42,239 bases of DNA from JALJPB01 sp963933115 (GCA_963933115.1 CAWVSL010000022.1:1-42239), one strand, 5' to 3'. Counted from the stretch's first letter, positions 24,945-34,755 are shown. Notes: generated by a model from the letters alone, not told the origin. Translations and numbers: made by a program.

Positions 24945-27725
24945 ATGAATAAAATAAGCCTAAAAGATTGGGTCATATTACTGACCATAGTGCCAACCAC
25001 TTTAATCAGTTTCACAATAGCTGGTTATTTTTCTTATGCTCGTTATGTAGAACTTAATCAGTTCTTAACTATTCGTTCTCAAAGTATTATTGAACCAATA
25101 GCGATTGCCAGTGTAGAGTCTATTATTAAAAAAGACCGTGGTAAATTAAGACAACTCATTGGCTTTGCTCATAAAAACAATTCCAACATAGTGAAAGGTA
25201 TTACAATATTCACTACTGACAATCAAGTATTAGTTACCAGCTCTTACCTCAGAGACACCTTTGTTATGAGTTTAAAAGCGGGAGATAAGATTCCTCAGCA
25301 TACGTCAACTGATTCTTTAGCTGACGACTTTATTTTTAGAACACCTATCATCAATGAAAACCACCTAGATAATAAGCCAATAATAGTAGGCTACGTCGCA
25401 ATGCAAATCGATAAAACCACTATTAACTATAGCCAACAAAGCCAAGTACTTGTCGCATTAACTATTGCCTTTTTGGGCTCTTTAATGAGTGCTTTATTTT
25501 CAATTATACTTATCAAAAATATTACACGCCCCCTAGGGACTATGGTGCAAGCTGTCGACCGAATCCGAGAGGGTAAATTAGACAGTCGTATAAGTGGTCA
25601 ACTAATTGGTGAATTAAACTTCTTGAAAAATGGGATTAATGCCATGGCTCAATCTATTGGTGATTATCATAATGAAATGCAGCGCAGTATCGATGATGCG
25701 ACCATTGATTTAAGAGAGAGTATGGAGCAATTTGAAATTCAAAATGTTGAACTTGATATTTCAAAGCGAAAAGCTGAGGATGCTAGCCGAGTAAAATCCG
25801 AATTTTTAGCCAATATGAGCCATGAATTAAGAACACCATTAAATGGTATTATTGGTTTTACTCGCCAAGTGTTAAAAACACCGTTAAGTGAAACGCAGCG
25901 CGATTATTTACAAATCATCGAACGTTCATCAAACAATTTACTGGCCATTATTAATGATATTTTAGACTTCTCTAAACTCGATGCGGGTAAAATTATTATT
26001 GAGAGTATCCCTTTCACTCTCCGTGAATCGATAGAAGAAGTACTGATTTTACTCAGCCCTAGCTGCCAAAAAAGAAACATTGAATTATCACTTCGTATGC
26101 CTGACCAAGTCCCTGATTTATTAATTGGCGATGCCATGCGAATTAAACAAGTAATGGTCAATTTAGTTAATAATGCAATAAAATTTACCGACAAAGGTTT
26201 AGTGACTATAGATATTGAAGGCGATAATATTGATGAATATACCGCTTCATTTAAAATAAAAATCACAGATACTGGTATAGGTATGAGCAAAGAGCAGCAA
26301 AGATCTATTTTTGAGGCATTTGGCCAAGCAGATAAAAGTGTTACGCGTTTATACGGAGGTTCAGGTTTAGGTTTAGTTATTTGTCAACGTTTAGCCAATG
26401 AAATGAAAGGTGATATTGGTTTTGACTCGGCAGAGGGTAGAGGCTCTACTTTTTGGTTCAACTTCCAATGTGAACTTAACCCTATCCCCATTAAAACAAT
26501 CTTAAATACTAAAGCATTGGTTGATAAAAGCATCCTTTACTATGAACCTATATCTCATTCACGTATCGCTACAAACGAAATAATGACGGGTTGGAAAATG
26601 CAAGTAACTCCTGTTCATAGCCTAGAGAAACTCAGTAATGCACTAATCAATAATCAAAATTTTGACTTTGCTTTAATTGGTCATTCAGTTACTCCAACTC
26701 AAATTAATGATTTGAAGGAATTAATAAGCTCGATTAAACCTCAGATTCCAGCAATTCACTTAGCAATAAACTCAAATGCACCAAACCTACAAGAAGCATT
26801 ATTAGCTAGTGGTGCATTAAGTTGCCTGAGTAAACCTATTATCCCCTCGAAACTTAGTAGGGCATTACAAAATGGAACCCCACAAGTTTTATATGATCAA
26901 CCGCCATTAAGAGTGCCAATTAAAGTCCTCGTTGTTGATGATAACGAAACAAATTTAAAACTTATTGAGGCACTGTTACTTGAACAAGTGATGGAAGTCA
27001 CCGCAGCAACAAATGGTAAAGAAGCGGTTAAATGTTGTGAAAATGAAATGTTTGCTCTAATTTTCATGGACATTCAAATGCCTATTATGGATGGCGTAAC
27101 GGCATTAAAAATAATTAAGGCTAATACATTTAATGATAAAACGCCGATAGTAGCGGTGACGGCTCTTGCCCTGAAAGGTGAAAAGGAAAAATTATTAATG
27201 GAAGGTTTTAATGGTTATATTGCAAAGCCTATCGATGAAAACATGTTACGACATAATATTTATGAATATTGTGACTTAGAATTATTTACCTCTAGCATTG
27301 CCAGCTCTTCTGACGATGGCCAAAAAGATAAAGAGTTTTTAATTGATGACTCAATAACTATCAATGTTCCGTTAAATAGCATAATCGACTGGCCTTTAGC
27401 AATGAAACTTACAGGTAATAGAGCCGACTTAGCAAAGGACATGTTAAAGGGATTAGTCAAAAGTTTACCGTATGTAAAGCAAGGAATTTCTGACGGATTA
27501 ACTTGCCAAGATGTAGTGCAAATTAAAACACTTATTCACAAACTTAATGGGGCTTGTTGTTACACCGGGGTTCCTAGCCTGAGTCAAATAAGTAAGCATA
27601 TTGAAATCCAATTAAATATCAATTGCTCACTGGATGACCTTGAGCCCGATTTTTGTGACTTTTTTGAACAATTAGACAATGTCTTATTAGAAGCGCCAAA
27701 ATTTTTAAAGACGCTCAATCTTTAG
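24945..27725 (+). CDS. barA: Hybrid sensor histidine kinase BarA
   Basis: A 926-residue tripartite kinase of the inner membrane, partner of the UvrY/SirA/GacA response regulator that drives Csr small RNAs. Order of parts: transmembrane helix near 10-33, periplasmic sensor, second helix near 165-190, HAMP, dimerisation domain with phospho-His293 (SHELRTPLNGI), ATPase domain (N box VNNAIKFTD, G boxes DTGIGM and GGSGLGLVI), a degenerate receiver around 520-650 lacking the phospho-Asp, a true receiver with Asp709 (FMDIQMP), and an HPt domain with His865 (IHKLNG). E. coli BarA has the same layout and nearly the same length. It starts 158 bases from the rlmD start, divergently. The place and domain order make BarA more likely than another hybrid kinase. 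Confidence 0.93.
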   Translation: MNKISLKDWVILLTIVPTTLISFTIAGYFSYARYVELNQFLTIRSQSIIEPIAIASVESIIKKDRGKLRQLIGFAHKNNSNIVKGITIFTTDNQVLVTSSYLRDTFVMSLKAGDKIPQHTSTDSLADDFIFRTPIINENHLDNKPIIVGYVAMQIDKTTINYSQQSQVLVALTIAFLGSLMSALFSIILIKNITRPLGTMVQAVDRIREGKLDSRISGQLIGELNFLKNGINAMAQSIGDYHNEMQRSIDDATIDLRESMEQFEIQNVELDISKRKAEDASRVKSEFLANMSHELRTPLNGIIGFTRQVLKTPLSETQRDYLQIIERSSNNLLAIINDILDFSKLDAGKIIIESIPFTLRESIEEVLILLSPSCQKRNIELSLRMPDQVPDLLIGDAMRIKQVMVNLVNNAIKFTDKGLVTIDIEGDNIDEYTASFKIKITDTGIGMSKEQQRSIFEAFGQADKSVTRLYGGSGLGLVICQRLANEMKGDIGFDSAEGRGSTFWFNFQCELNPIPIKTILNTKALVDKSILYYEPISHSRIATNEIMTGWKMQVTPVHSLEKLSNALINNQNFDFALIGHSVTPTQINDLKELISSIKPQIPAIHLAINSNAPNLQEALLASGALSCLSKPIIPSKLSRALQNGTPQVLYDQPPLRVPIKVLVVDDNETNLKLIEALLLEQVMEVTAATNGKEAVKCCENEMFALIFMDIQMPIMDGVTALKIIKANTFNDKTPIVAVTALALKGEKEKLLMEGFNGYIAKPIDENMLRHNIYEYCDLELFTSSIASSSDDGQKDKEFLIDDSITINVPLNSIIDWPLAMKLTGNRADLAKDMLKGLVKSLPYVKQGISDGLTCQDVVQIKTLIHKLNGACCYTGVPSLSQISKHIEIQLNINCSLDDLEPDFCDFFEQLDNVLLEAPKFLKTLNL

Positions 27726-27742
27726 ATAATGGATAGAGAAAG

Positions 27743-27979
27743 CTACCGGAGGGTAATCTTTGGTGTGCTATTTATTTCGCCGTCTTCGTTAACTGTAGCA
27801 ATATCAGTATTGCAAGTTAACACCGCTAAACTACGGCCCTTTTCTTTACGAATGAATTGTAATTGGCAGCCGAATTTTCCAAGAGTGTTTACAGAAAACT
27901 TTTGCGCAAGAGAAAGCTGAAGCCACCAGATAGATTGGTCTAGCGTCTCAACTCTTTTATCCATTAGTTTATCTTTCAT
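27743..27979 (-). CDS. Small protein of unknown function in the acpS position
   Basis: A 78-residue protein without signal peptide or membrane helix. The middle is predicted beta-rich (LGKFGCQLQFIRKEKGRSLAVLTCNTDIATVNEDGEI) after a helical start with a Trp-Trp pair (SIWWLQLSLAQKFSV). I do not recognise the family. GGAG lies about 10 bases before ATG 27979, supporting translation on this strand; a shorter ORF opposite it has no such site. It follows pdxJ in the same direction after 114 bases, where most gammaproteobacteria carry acpS. It is too short to be a holo-ACP synthase (about 125 residues) and shows none of its motifs. It converges on barA with 17 bases between the stops. Confidence 0.65.
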   Translation of the reverse strand: MKDKLMDKRVETLDQSIWWLQLSLAQKFSVNTLGKFGCQLQFIRKEKGRSLAVLTCNTDIATVNEDGEINSTPKITLR

Positions 27980-28093
27980 TTAACGAAATGCTCCTGAAAA
28001 GCGGTTTTAAAGCAATATATCTCCTATAATTCTAGCCTAAAAACCAATCATTAACAAAAAAATTAACAAGGCATTAACATTTTACAAATTATT

Positions 28094-28828
28094 TTACCTA
28101 CTTCTAGCTTCAAGCATTAAATGTTTCATATCTCTTATCGCTTTATCTAAACCATCAATGACTGCTCTTGCAATGATCGCGTGACCAATATTCAATTCAA
28201 TTATTTCTTCAATGGCGGCAATAGGTTTAACATTAAAGTAATTTAAGCCATGACCTGCATTCACTTTAAGTCCAAGGGAATGAGCATATTTAATGCCTAC
28301 AATTAAACGATTTAATTCTGTTTGTTGCTTTTCTTCATTAGGAGCATCTGCGTATTTTCCAGTATGAATCTCAATATAAGTCGCTTTACTAGCAAAAGCG
28401 GCATCAATTTGGATTTTATCGGCATCAATAAATAAACTCGTTTGTGTACCAACTTCAGCAAGTTGAGCTACTGCTTTTTTAATTTTATCAAGTTGGCCAA
28501 ACACATCTAAACCCCCTTCGGTGGTCAGCTCCTCACGTTTTTCTGGTACTAAACAGCAAAATACTGGTTTAATGTCACAAGCTATCGCTAACATTTCATC
28601 AGTAACCGCCATTTCTAAATTCATTCGAGTGTGAAGAGTTTCTTTTAATACATAGATATCACGGTCTTGAATATGTCGTCTATCTTCTCGCAAATGAACA
28701 GTAATACCATCAGCACCGGCATGTTCCGCAATCGATGCTGCATAAACAGGATCAGGGTAATTTGTACCTCTAGCTTGACGCAGAGTGGCAATATGATCTA
28801 CATTAACGCCTAATAAAATATCTTTCAT
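28094..28828 (-). CDS. pdxJ: Pyridoxine 5'-phosphate synthase
   Basis: The final ring-closing enzyme of deoxyxylulose-dependent vitamin B6 synthesis; it joins 3-amino-2-oxopropyl phosphate and deoxyxylulose 5-phosphate. A 244-residue TIM barrel starting ILLGVNVDHIATLRQARGT, with the GADGITVHLREDRRHI loop, the catalytic Glu in NLEMAVTDEM, and NAGHGLNYFNV for phosphate binding. The length is normal. It ends the lepA-lepB-rnc-era-recO-pdxJ series, 39 bases after recO. Confidence 0.97.
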   Translation of the reverse strand: MKDILLGVNVDHIATLRQARGTNYPDPVYAASIAEHAGADGITVHLREDRRHIQDRDIYVLKETLHTRMNLEMAVTDEMLAIACDIKPVFCCLVPEKREELTTEGGLDVFGQLDKIKKAVAQLAEVGTQTSLFIDADKIQIDAAFASKATYIEIHTGKYADAPNEEKQQTELNRLIVGIKYAHSLGLKVNAGHGLNYFNVKPIAAIEEIIELNIGHAIIARAVIDGLDKAIRDMKHLMLEARSR

Positions 28829-28867
28829 AACATAATTCTCGGTTTGATTATTGGCTTGATTCTTAGT

Positions 28868-29596
28868 TTATTTATTGGTTTTATCTGATAATTTATAATC
28901 CGATTGGATTGTCTGTTTTACAAAAAGCTTTCTACTATTTAATGGTTTACCACCTAACAATCCATTAATCACTTGTCTCATTAAAATTTTATTACAATGG
29001 AGTACGGTACTATTACTTAAATCTTGCTCAACAATGGCTTGTAAATGCGCCCTGTTGAATAACGGCAAATTAAGCTTTTCTATAGCAGGAACAAAACCTT
29101 GCTCTGATATATAATAATAACCTTGGGCGTTGTTCTCATAAATAGGAGAAAAATCAAGGGAAAAACCTAACTCATCAAGTAAGTCTACTTCGAACTTTCT
29201 TAAAATGGGTTCAATAGATTTTTTTTCAGATAATTCAAACAAGCTCAATCTATAATGATCAAATAAAATCGGGCAGGCAATTGATTCACCTAACAACCTC
29301 ACTAATAATTCATTCAAATAAAAACCACTATAGAGGTGTTCACCTTTAAGAGCATAGGATTTTTCAGAAACTTCAATACGGCTTAAATTGCGTAAGTTAC
29401 CATTACCTTTTAATACAACATGTAACGGATTAAATGGCTGTATCAGCCCTTTTTTATTTGATTTGTTTGTTTTACCCGAGTAAACAATTGCTGAAACTTT
29501 TCCTTCATGTTCAGTTAACAGCTCTACAATTTGTTTATGATCCCGATAAGGGCGGCTGTGCAATACAAAAGCTGACTGTTCTATAAATTCCATCAT
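28868..29596 (-). CDS. recO: DNA repair protein RecO
   Basis: A 242-residue recombination mediator of the RecFOR pathway that helps load RecA on SSB-coated single-stranded DNA. The N-terminal OB fold (SAFVLHSRPYRDHKQIVELLTEHEGKVSAIVYSGK) and the helical middle (LYSGFYLNELLVRLL...LFELSEKKSIEPILRKFEVDLLDELGFSLDFSP) match the family. No zinc-binding Cys cluster is present, as in E. coli. It follows era after 13 bases in the operon. Confidence 0.94.
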   Translation of the reverse strand: MMEFIEQSAFVLHSRPYRDHKQIVELLTEHEGKVSAIVYSGKTNKSNKKGLIQPFNPLHVVLKGNGNLRNLSRIEVSEKSYALKGEHLYSGFYLNELLVRLLGESIACPILFDHYRLSLFELSEKKSIEPILRKFEVDLLDELGFSLDFSPIYENNAQGYYYISEQGFVPAIEKLNLPLFNRAHLQAIVEQDLSNSTVLHCNKILMRQVINGLLGGKPLNSRKLFVKQTIQSDYKLSDKTNK

Positions 29597-29609
29597 AGTT
29601 ATTTAAAAA

Positions 29610-30557
29610 CTAACCTGAATATTCGTCGCCATAACCTAAACTTCGCAATGCCCTTTCATCATCAGCCCAACCAGATTTAACTTTGACCCAAGTTTCTAAA
29701 AAAACTTTTTGATCAAATAAGGTCTCCATATCTCGCCGGGCTTCAGCACCAATGGTTTTTAATCGCTCACCTTTTTTACCAATTACCATTCGTTTCTGGC
29801 TACTACGCTCAATTAGGATTAGAGCATTAATATGTAAAATTCCTTTTTCATCAACTTTAAACTGTTCAATTTCAACAGTCGTGGAATAGGGTAATTCATC
29901 ACCCGTAAAGCGTATCAGTTTTTCTCTTATAATCTCTGACGCCATAAAACGACTCGATCTGTCGGTTATATAATCTTCAGGAAACCAAAAGTCTCCTTCA
30001 GGTAAACTGGCAAAACAAGCTTCGTGAATTTTATCAACGTTATAGCCTTTGGTTGCTGAAATTGGCACAATTGCTTGAAAGTTATATTTTTGAGCTAATA
30101 TTTGTAAATGAGGTAATAGAGCTTCTTTGTCTTGAACATTATCAACCTTATTGATCGCTAAAACACAAGGGACGTTTGTTTGCTCAATTTTTTTCAATAC
30201 TAACTCATCATCAGGAGTCCAATGGGTTCCCTCTACCAGAAATATCACTAAGCCCACTTCGGCGATAGAACTACTAGCAGCGCGATTCATCAAACGATTG
30301 ATGGCGCGTTTTTCATCTAAGTGTAAGCCAGGGGTATCGACTAAAACTGCTTGATGGTTGCCTTCAGTTAAGATACCTAAAATACGGTGCCTTGTCGTTT
30401 GTGGTTTTTTAGACGTAATGCTAATTTTTTGGCCTAACAAACAATTAAGTAAAGTTGATTTACCAACGTTGGGACGACCGACAATGGCTATTAAACCACA
30501 GCGTTTATCACTACTTTCATTATTTATATTATCAGGGTTATCTGAACTATTTGACAT
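29610..30557 (-). CDS. era: GTPase Era
   Basis: An essential GTPase that binds the 3' end of 16S rRNA and aids 30S subunit assembly. The G1 loop GRPNVGKSTLLN, G3 DTPGLH and G4 NKVD are present, followed by the C-terminal KH domain (MVIGKKGERLKTIGAEARRDMETLF). The frame is open further upstream into rnc, but ATG 30557 gives the natural start MSNSSDN and 315 residues, with a short acidic N-terminal extension beyond the 301 of E. coli. The start overlaps the end of rnc by 11 bases, implying coupled translation. Confidence 0.96.
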   Translation of the reverse strand: MSNSSDNPDNINNESSDKRCGLIAIVGRPNVGKSTLLNCLLGQKISITSKKPQTTRHRILGILTEGNHQAVLVDTPGLHLDEKRAINRLMNRAASSSIAEVGLVIFLVEGTHWTPDDELVLKKIEQTNVPCVLAINKVDNVQDKEALLPHLQILAQKYNFQAIVPISATKGYNVDKIHEACFASLPEGDFWFPEDYITDRSSRFMASEIIREKLIRFTGDELPYSTTVEIEQFKVDEKGILHINALILIERSSQKRMVIGKKGERLKTIGAEARRDMETLFDQKVFLETWVKVKSGWADDERALRSLGYGDEYSG

Positions 30558-31239
30558 TTTCAATAAATTCCAATACTTGTTGAGCGGCACCTTGTTCGGC
30601 TTTTCTTCTGCTAGTCCCTTTACAAATGACTTCTTTCTTAATCACACTAGTTGTACATCGCACCGTAAATTCTTGATTGTGGGACTGACCACTAGTATGA
30701 ATAACATCATAATGAGGTAATTCAATTTTTCTACCTTGAAGGTATTCCTGTAATCGGGTTTTAGGGTCTTTATGAATACTTCCTGGCTTTATTTTCGACA
30801 ACCTTGAGGCAAACCAGTTTAAAATTAAGGCTTTACAGGTACCAATGTCAGAGTCTAAATAAACGGCACCAATAATAGCTTCTATGGCATCTTCTAAAGT
30901 AGACTCCCTTCTGTGGCCACCACTTTTTAACTCGCCAGGTCCTAAAATTAAATGTTCACCTAAAGAAAAGTCTTTTCCTAATTCAGCTAAAGTTACCCCT
31001 TTCACTAAACTCGAACGCATGCGAGTCAAGTCACCTTCATCTTGAGAGGGGAATCGTAAAAATAATTCTTCTGCGATAACAAAACCTAAAATAGAATCAC
31101 CCAAATACTCTAAGCGTTCATTATGAGCTCCTTTGGCGCTTCGGTGAGTTAAGGCTTGAATAAGTAAATTTTGATTAGTAAAACTATAATCTAATCGTTT
31201 TGATAACCTTTCAATGGCTTGAGTATTGTTTTTAATCAT
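30547..31239 (-). CDS. rnc: Ribonuclease III
   Basis: A 230-residue double-strand RNA nuclease that processes rRNA precursors and many mRNAs. The signature ERLEYLGDSILGFVIAEELF and the second acidic block EDAIEAIIGAVYLDSD supply the magnesium site. A C-terminal double-strand RNA binding domain follows (DPKTRLQEYLQGRKIELPHYDV...KAEQGAAQQVLEFI). It begins at the base next to the lepB stop and overlaps era, so the three are one operon. Confidence 0.97.
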   Translation of the reverse strand: MIKNNTQAIERLSKRLDYSFTNQNLLIQALTHRSAKGAHNERLEYLGDSILGFVIAEELFLRFPSQDEGDLTRMRSSLVKGVTLAELGKDFSLGEHLILGPGELKSGGHRRESTLEDAIEAIIGAVYLDSDIGTCKALILNWFASRLSKIKPGSIHKDPKTRLQEYLQGRKIELPHYDVIHTSGQSHNQEFTVRCTTSVIKKEVICKGTSRRKAEQGAAQQVLEFIENVK

Positions 31240-32160
31240 TTAATAAATTGCACCTAAACGATTTAAACGAACTCCTGTTGGGATCCAATGAGGTAGCCAA
31301 TCACTCTCATCACGTTCAAAATCAAAACTCATCCAGATAGCAATCGCTTCCCCGACAAGATTCTCTTCTGGGACAAAGCCCCAATAACGCCCATCAAGTG
31401 AATTATCTCTATTGTCTCCGATAACAAAATAATGCCCTTGAGGAACAACAAATTCATCAACTTGGGTACCAGGTTGCAAAAAGTAACTTGCAATGCGAGG
31501 AGGCATTTGAGTATCGATTAAAATATCATGAGTTTTATTGGGCATAACTGAAGTAAAACGACTTAAAGGCTGTTGATGATTAGAATATTCACCCTTTTCT
31601 TTAAGGTTTTGTATAACATGCTCAAACTCAGGACACTTATCATCAATAGGTAAACATATCGGCTTAATATAAAGTGATTTATTACGATAGATAATACTTT
31701 CACCTGGCAAGCCAATAACACGTTTAATATAATCAACTTTAGGGTTGTTAGGGTATTTAAATACCACTACATCACCACGTTCAGGTAAACCAACTTGATA
31801 AAACTTATGTCTGGCAACAGGATCTCGTAGCCCGTAGTTAAATTTATTCACTAAAATAAAATCGCCATCAAGTAATGTTGGCATCATTGAACCTGATGGA
31901 ATTTGAAAAGGTTCATATAAAAATGAGCGCAACACTAAAACAAAAGCGATTACAGGAAACACTTGTACCGCTGTATCAACAAATGTTGATGGTTCTAACA
32001 AGGTTGCAATAGTTTCTTTTGTTAGCGATTCCGCACATTGGCTTTGTGCGTTATCAACTTTAATTTGGCGCTGTTTAGCCAAATAAAACATATCCACCAA
32101 CCAAACAATACCGGTAACTATGGTGATGACAACTAAAATAATTGAAAAATAAACAGCCAT
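31240..32160 (-). CDS. lepB: Signal peptidase I
   Basis: The inner-membrane protease that removes signal peptides from Sec and Tat exported proteins. Two N-terminal membrane segments (about 3-26 and 62-80) come before the catalytic domain. The catalytic Ser91 is in FQIPSGSMMPTLLDGD and the general-base Lys146 in VDYIKRVIGLPGE. The later boxes GDNRDNSLDGRYWGFVPE are intact. At 306 residues it is a little shorter than E. coli LepB (324). It sits between lepA and rnc as usual. Confidence 0.97.
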   Translation of the reverse strand: MAVYFSIILVVITIVTGIVWLVDMFYLAKQRQIKVDNAQSQCAESLTKETIATLLEPSTFVDTAVQVFPVIAFVLVLRSFLYEPFQIPSGSMMPTLLDGDFILVNKFNYGLRDPVARHKFYQVGLPERGDVVVFKYPNNPKVDYIKRVIGLPGESIIYRNKSLYIKPICLPIDDKCPEFEHVIQNLKEKGEYSNHQQPLSRFTSVMPNKTHDILIDTQMPPRIASYFLQPGTQVDEFVVPQGHYFVIGDNRDNSLDGRYWGFVPEENLVGEAIAIWMSFDFERDESDWLPHWIPTGVRLNRLGAIY

Positions 32161-32250
32161 AAATTTTTTAAAACCTTATAAATACAGTGAACAAATACAA
32201 ATTAATTATTGGCTATATCTCTTCAAGAGTGTCCAATAATCTATGAATAT

Positions 32251-34041
32251 TTAGTTATCTAATTTTAATACCGCTAAAAATGCTTCTTGTGGTACTTCAA
32301 CGTTACCTACTTGCTTCATCCGCTTTTTACCGTCTTTTTGCTTCTGTAATAGTTTTTTCTTACGACTAATATCACCACCATAACATTTTGCCGTCACGTT
32401 TTTACGAAGCTGTTTAACCGTAGTACGAGCAATAACGTTATTGCCAATTGAAGCTTGAATGGCAATATCAAACATTTGACGGTGGATAAGCTCTTTAAGT
32501 TTATCAACTAATAACCGTCCGCGGGCTACTGAATTGTTTCTATGTGTGATCATGGCTAAGGCATCAACACGATCGCCATTTATCATCACATCTACTCTCA
32601 CCATATCGGCCACTTCAAACCTAATAAAGTGGTAATCCAAAGAGGCATAACCACGACTAGTAGATTTGAGCTTATCAAAGAAATCCATAACAACTTCTGC
32701 CATAGGTAATTCATAGGTAACCGCGACTTGATTACCGTGATAAATAATATCTTTTTGTACGCCACGTTTTTCAATACACAAGGTAATTACATTACCTAGG
32801 TATTCTTGAGGAACTAAAATATTGGCTTGTACTATGGGTTCACGAATTTCATCAATGTTATTAATTGCAGGTAAATCAGAAGGGTTATCTATTGAAAGTA
32901 CATCACCATTGTTGCAAACAATTTCATAGTTTACGGTTGGTGCTGTGGTAATTAAATCAAGATTATATTCACGAGCAAGCCGCTCTTGAATGATCTCCAT
33001 GTGTAACATACCAAGGAAACCAATACGGAAACCAAAACCTAATGCTGATGAATTTTCTGGTTCAAAAAATAAAGAAGCATCATTGAGACTTAATTTGTTA
33101 AGCGCATCTCTAAAGTTCTCATATTCATCAGAGCTTATTGGGAAAATTCCTGCATATACCTGTGGTTGTGCTTTTGCAAAACCTTTTAAAGGTTGCACTG
33201 CTTCTTTTTTAGAGATGGTGATAGTATCTCCCACCGGTGCACCATGAATTTCTTTAATACCCGCAATAACAAAACCAACCTCACCTGTTCTTAAAATGCC
33301 GGTATCGGTTTGTTTAGGTGTGAAAATACCAACTTTATCAACTTGGTGAACCTGTCCGGTCGACATCACCAACATTTTATCACCTTTTTTAATTTCACCA
33401 TTCATTACTCGAATCAGTGAGACAACACCTTGATAATTATCAAACCATGAGTCAACAATCAGAGCTTGTAATGGCCCGTTTACCTCACCTTGTGGAGGTG
33501 GAATATTTTCAACAATAGTTTCTAACACATTTTCAATACCAAGACCTGTTTTTGCAGAACAAGTCACCGCATCAGTAGCGTCAATACCAATAATATGTTC
33601 AATCTCTTCACAAACCCGATCGGGATCTGCTTGTGGTAAATCAATTTTATTTAAAATGGGAATAACTTCCAGTTCCATTTCAATCGCAGTATAACAATTG
33701 GCTACGGTTTGTGCCTCAACCCCTTGTCCTGCATCAACAACTAATAAAGCACCTTCACAAGAGGCTAATGAGCGGGATACTTCATAAGAGAAGTCGACAT
33801 GACCCGGAGTATCGATAAAGTTTAATTGATAAATCTCACCATTATTAGCTTTATAATCTAAAGTCACACTCTGTGCTTTTATGGTAATACCACGCTCGCG
33901 TTCTATATCCATAGAGTCAAGTACTTGTGCTTCCATTTCTCGGTCTTGTAAACCACCACAATGTTGTATTAAACGGTCGGAAAGAGTCGATTTACCGTGA
34001 TCAATGTGTGCGATAATTGAAAAGTTGCGTATGTTCTTCAT
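32251..34041 (-). CDS. lepA: Elongation factor 4 (LepA)
   Basis: A 596-residue ribosomal GTPase related to EF-G, linked to back-translocation or to 30S biogenesis. G1 is AHIDHGKSTLSDRLI, G2 RERGITIKAQ, G3 DTPGHVDF and G4 NKIDLP. The LepA-specific C-terminal domain (NVTAKCYGGDISRKKKLLQKQKDGKKRMKQVG) is complete. It is the first gene of the lepA-lepB-rnc-era-recO-pdxJ series. AGGA about 14 bases upstream is a distant ribosome-binding site. On the minus strand a TATAAT at 34147-34152 is a possible -10 box, but its -35 is poor. Confidence 0.97.
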   Translation of the reverse strand: MKNIRNFSIIAHIDHGKSTLSDRLIQHCGGLQDREMEAQVLDSMDIERERGITIKAQSVTLDYKANNGEIYQLNFIDTPGHVDFSYEVSRSLASCEGALLVVDAGQGVEAQTVANCYTAIEMELEVIPILNKIDLPQADPDRVCEEIEHIIGIDATDAVTCSAKTGLGIENVLETIVENIPPPQGEVNGPLQALIVDSWFDNYQGVVSLIRVMNGEIKKGDKMLVMSTGQVHQVDKVGIFTPKQTDTGILRTGEVGFVIAGIKEIHGAPVGDTITISKKEAVQPLKGFAKAQPQVYAGIFPISSDEYENFRDALNKLSLNDASLFFEPENSSALGFGFRIGFLGMLHMEIIQERLAREYNLDLITTAPTVNYEIVCNNGDVLSIDNPSDLPAINNIDEIREPIVQANILVPQEYLGNVITLCIEKRGVQKDIIYHGNQVAVTYELPMAEVVMDFFDKLKSTSRGYASLDYHFIRFEVADMVRVDVMINGDRVDALAMITHRNNSVARGRLLVDKLKELIHRQMFDIAIQASIGNNVIARTTVKQLRKNVTAKCYGGDISRKKKLLQKQKDGKKRMKQVGNVEVPQEAFLAVLKLDN

Positions 34042-34543
34042 TATATTAAAGTTTTCCTAGAAAATTTACTTGATCTTATGGTTGTGTCTCCGACTCGGTA
34101 TACCCGTGTAAAAACCACCTAAACTCAACCGATCTCGTTTTGCCAGATTATACATTAAAATACTTTATTTAAGGAAAAAAAATCGTTAGGGTTTATTAGC
34201 TAAAATGAAGATTTGATTTTTGATGGTTTGGAAATGATTAAGGTCTAATATATTAATGTTTCAAGAAAAGTGAACACCATTGATTATCGATAGATTATTT
34301 ATAATGCAGGCGTGAGTTAAAACTTTTAAGAATTATAATGTGGTGATGTAATTAGGATTCTCAGGATTAAATTAACTTATCACTCTGTTAATTTAATCGA
34401 ACAGCTTATTAATGTTCATTATTTTTTACTCTAAATAAAATTTTAACATGAAGCAATCATCTAACTGGGTATTTGAGTTTTTCTGACTTTTTTCATCATA
34501 CTGTTATTGATAATCATGAATCGCACCACTGATAGAATACTAA

Positions 34544-34573
34544 ACTATATGGGGTTTCCATATGCCATATAGT
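34544..34573. repeat. 9-bp inverted repeat, 12-base loop
   Basis: ACTATATGG (34544-34552) and CCATATAGT (34565-34573) are perfectly complementary; the loop itself contains CCATATG, a third partial copy of the arm. No T run follows on either strand. The role is unknown. Confidence 0.5.
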
Positions 34574-34678
34574 ATTAGATAGTTGTGTTTGACATTTGGC
34601 ATAGCTTAAATAAGCAGTTATTTATTTGAAGGTAAATTTTAAAGTGATTGTAATATTCAGTACAATATATTTTAATGA

Positions 34679-34723
34679 ATACCGCTAATATTAATTTGAC
34701 TACCTTAGCTATATCAGCGGTAT
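34679..34723 (-). terminator. Stem-loop after the SOUL lipoprotein gene
   Basis: ATACCGCT (34679-34686) pairs with AGCGGTAT (34716-34723); after one mismatch ATAT pairs with ATAT further in. It lies 32 bases past the SOUL gene stop. On the minus strand it is followed by TCATTAAAATATATT rather than a clean T run, so it is only a candidate terminator for the gltBD-SOUL transcript. Confidence 0.4.
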
Positions 34724-34755
34724 ATTTACTATTTTAGGCTCGGTGACCTTAAGCT

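Larger units (their letters stand above)
34042..34755. other. 714-bp gene-free stretch between lepA and the SOUL gene
   Basis: I see no ORF worth calling. The right part holds two stem-loops (34544-34573 and 34679-34723). The left part must carry the lepA promoter. The DNA is very AT-rich, so -10-like hexamers are common and not informative. Confidence 0.5.

Noticed and set aside
25904..26290. 128-residue minus-strand ORF inside barA
   Set aside because: Fully antisense to the HisKA and ATPase region of barA, which carries all expected motifs; a shadow frame.
26500..26890. Degenerate receiver in BarA as a damaged domain
   Set aside because: The missing phospho-Asp at this place is also a feature of E. 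coli BarA, so it is normal for the family and not a mutation.
27729..27920. Plus-strand ORF of 63 residues starting 3 bases after barA
   Set aside because: It overlaps the minus-strand 78-residue gene, which has a GGAG ribosome-binding site; the plus ORF has none and its composition looks like antisense.
34147..34152. TATAAT on the minus strand as the lepA -10 box
   Set aside because: No acceptable -35 hexamer at 16-18 bases, and such hexamers are frequent in this AT-rich DNA; mentioned under lepA only as a possibility.
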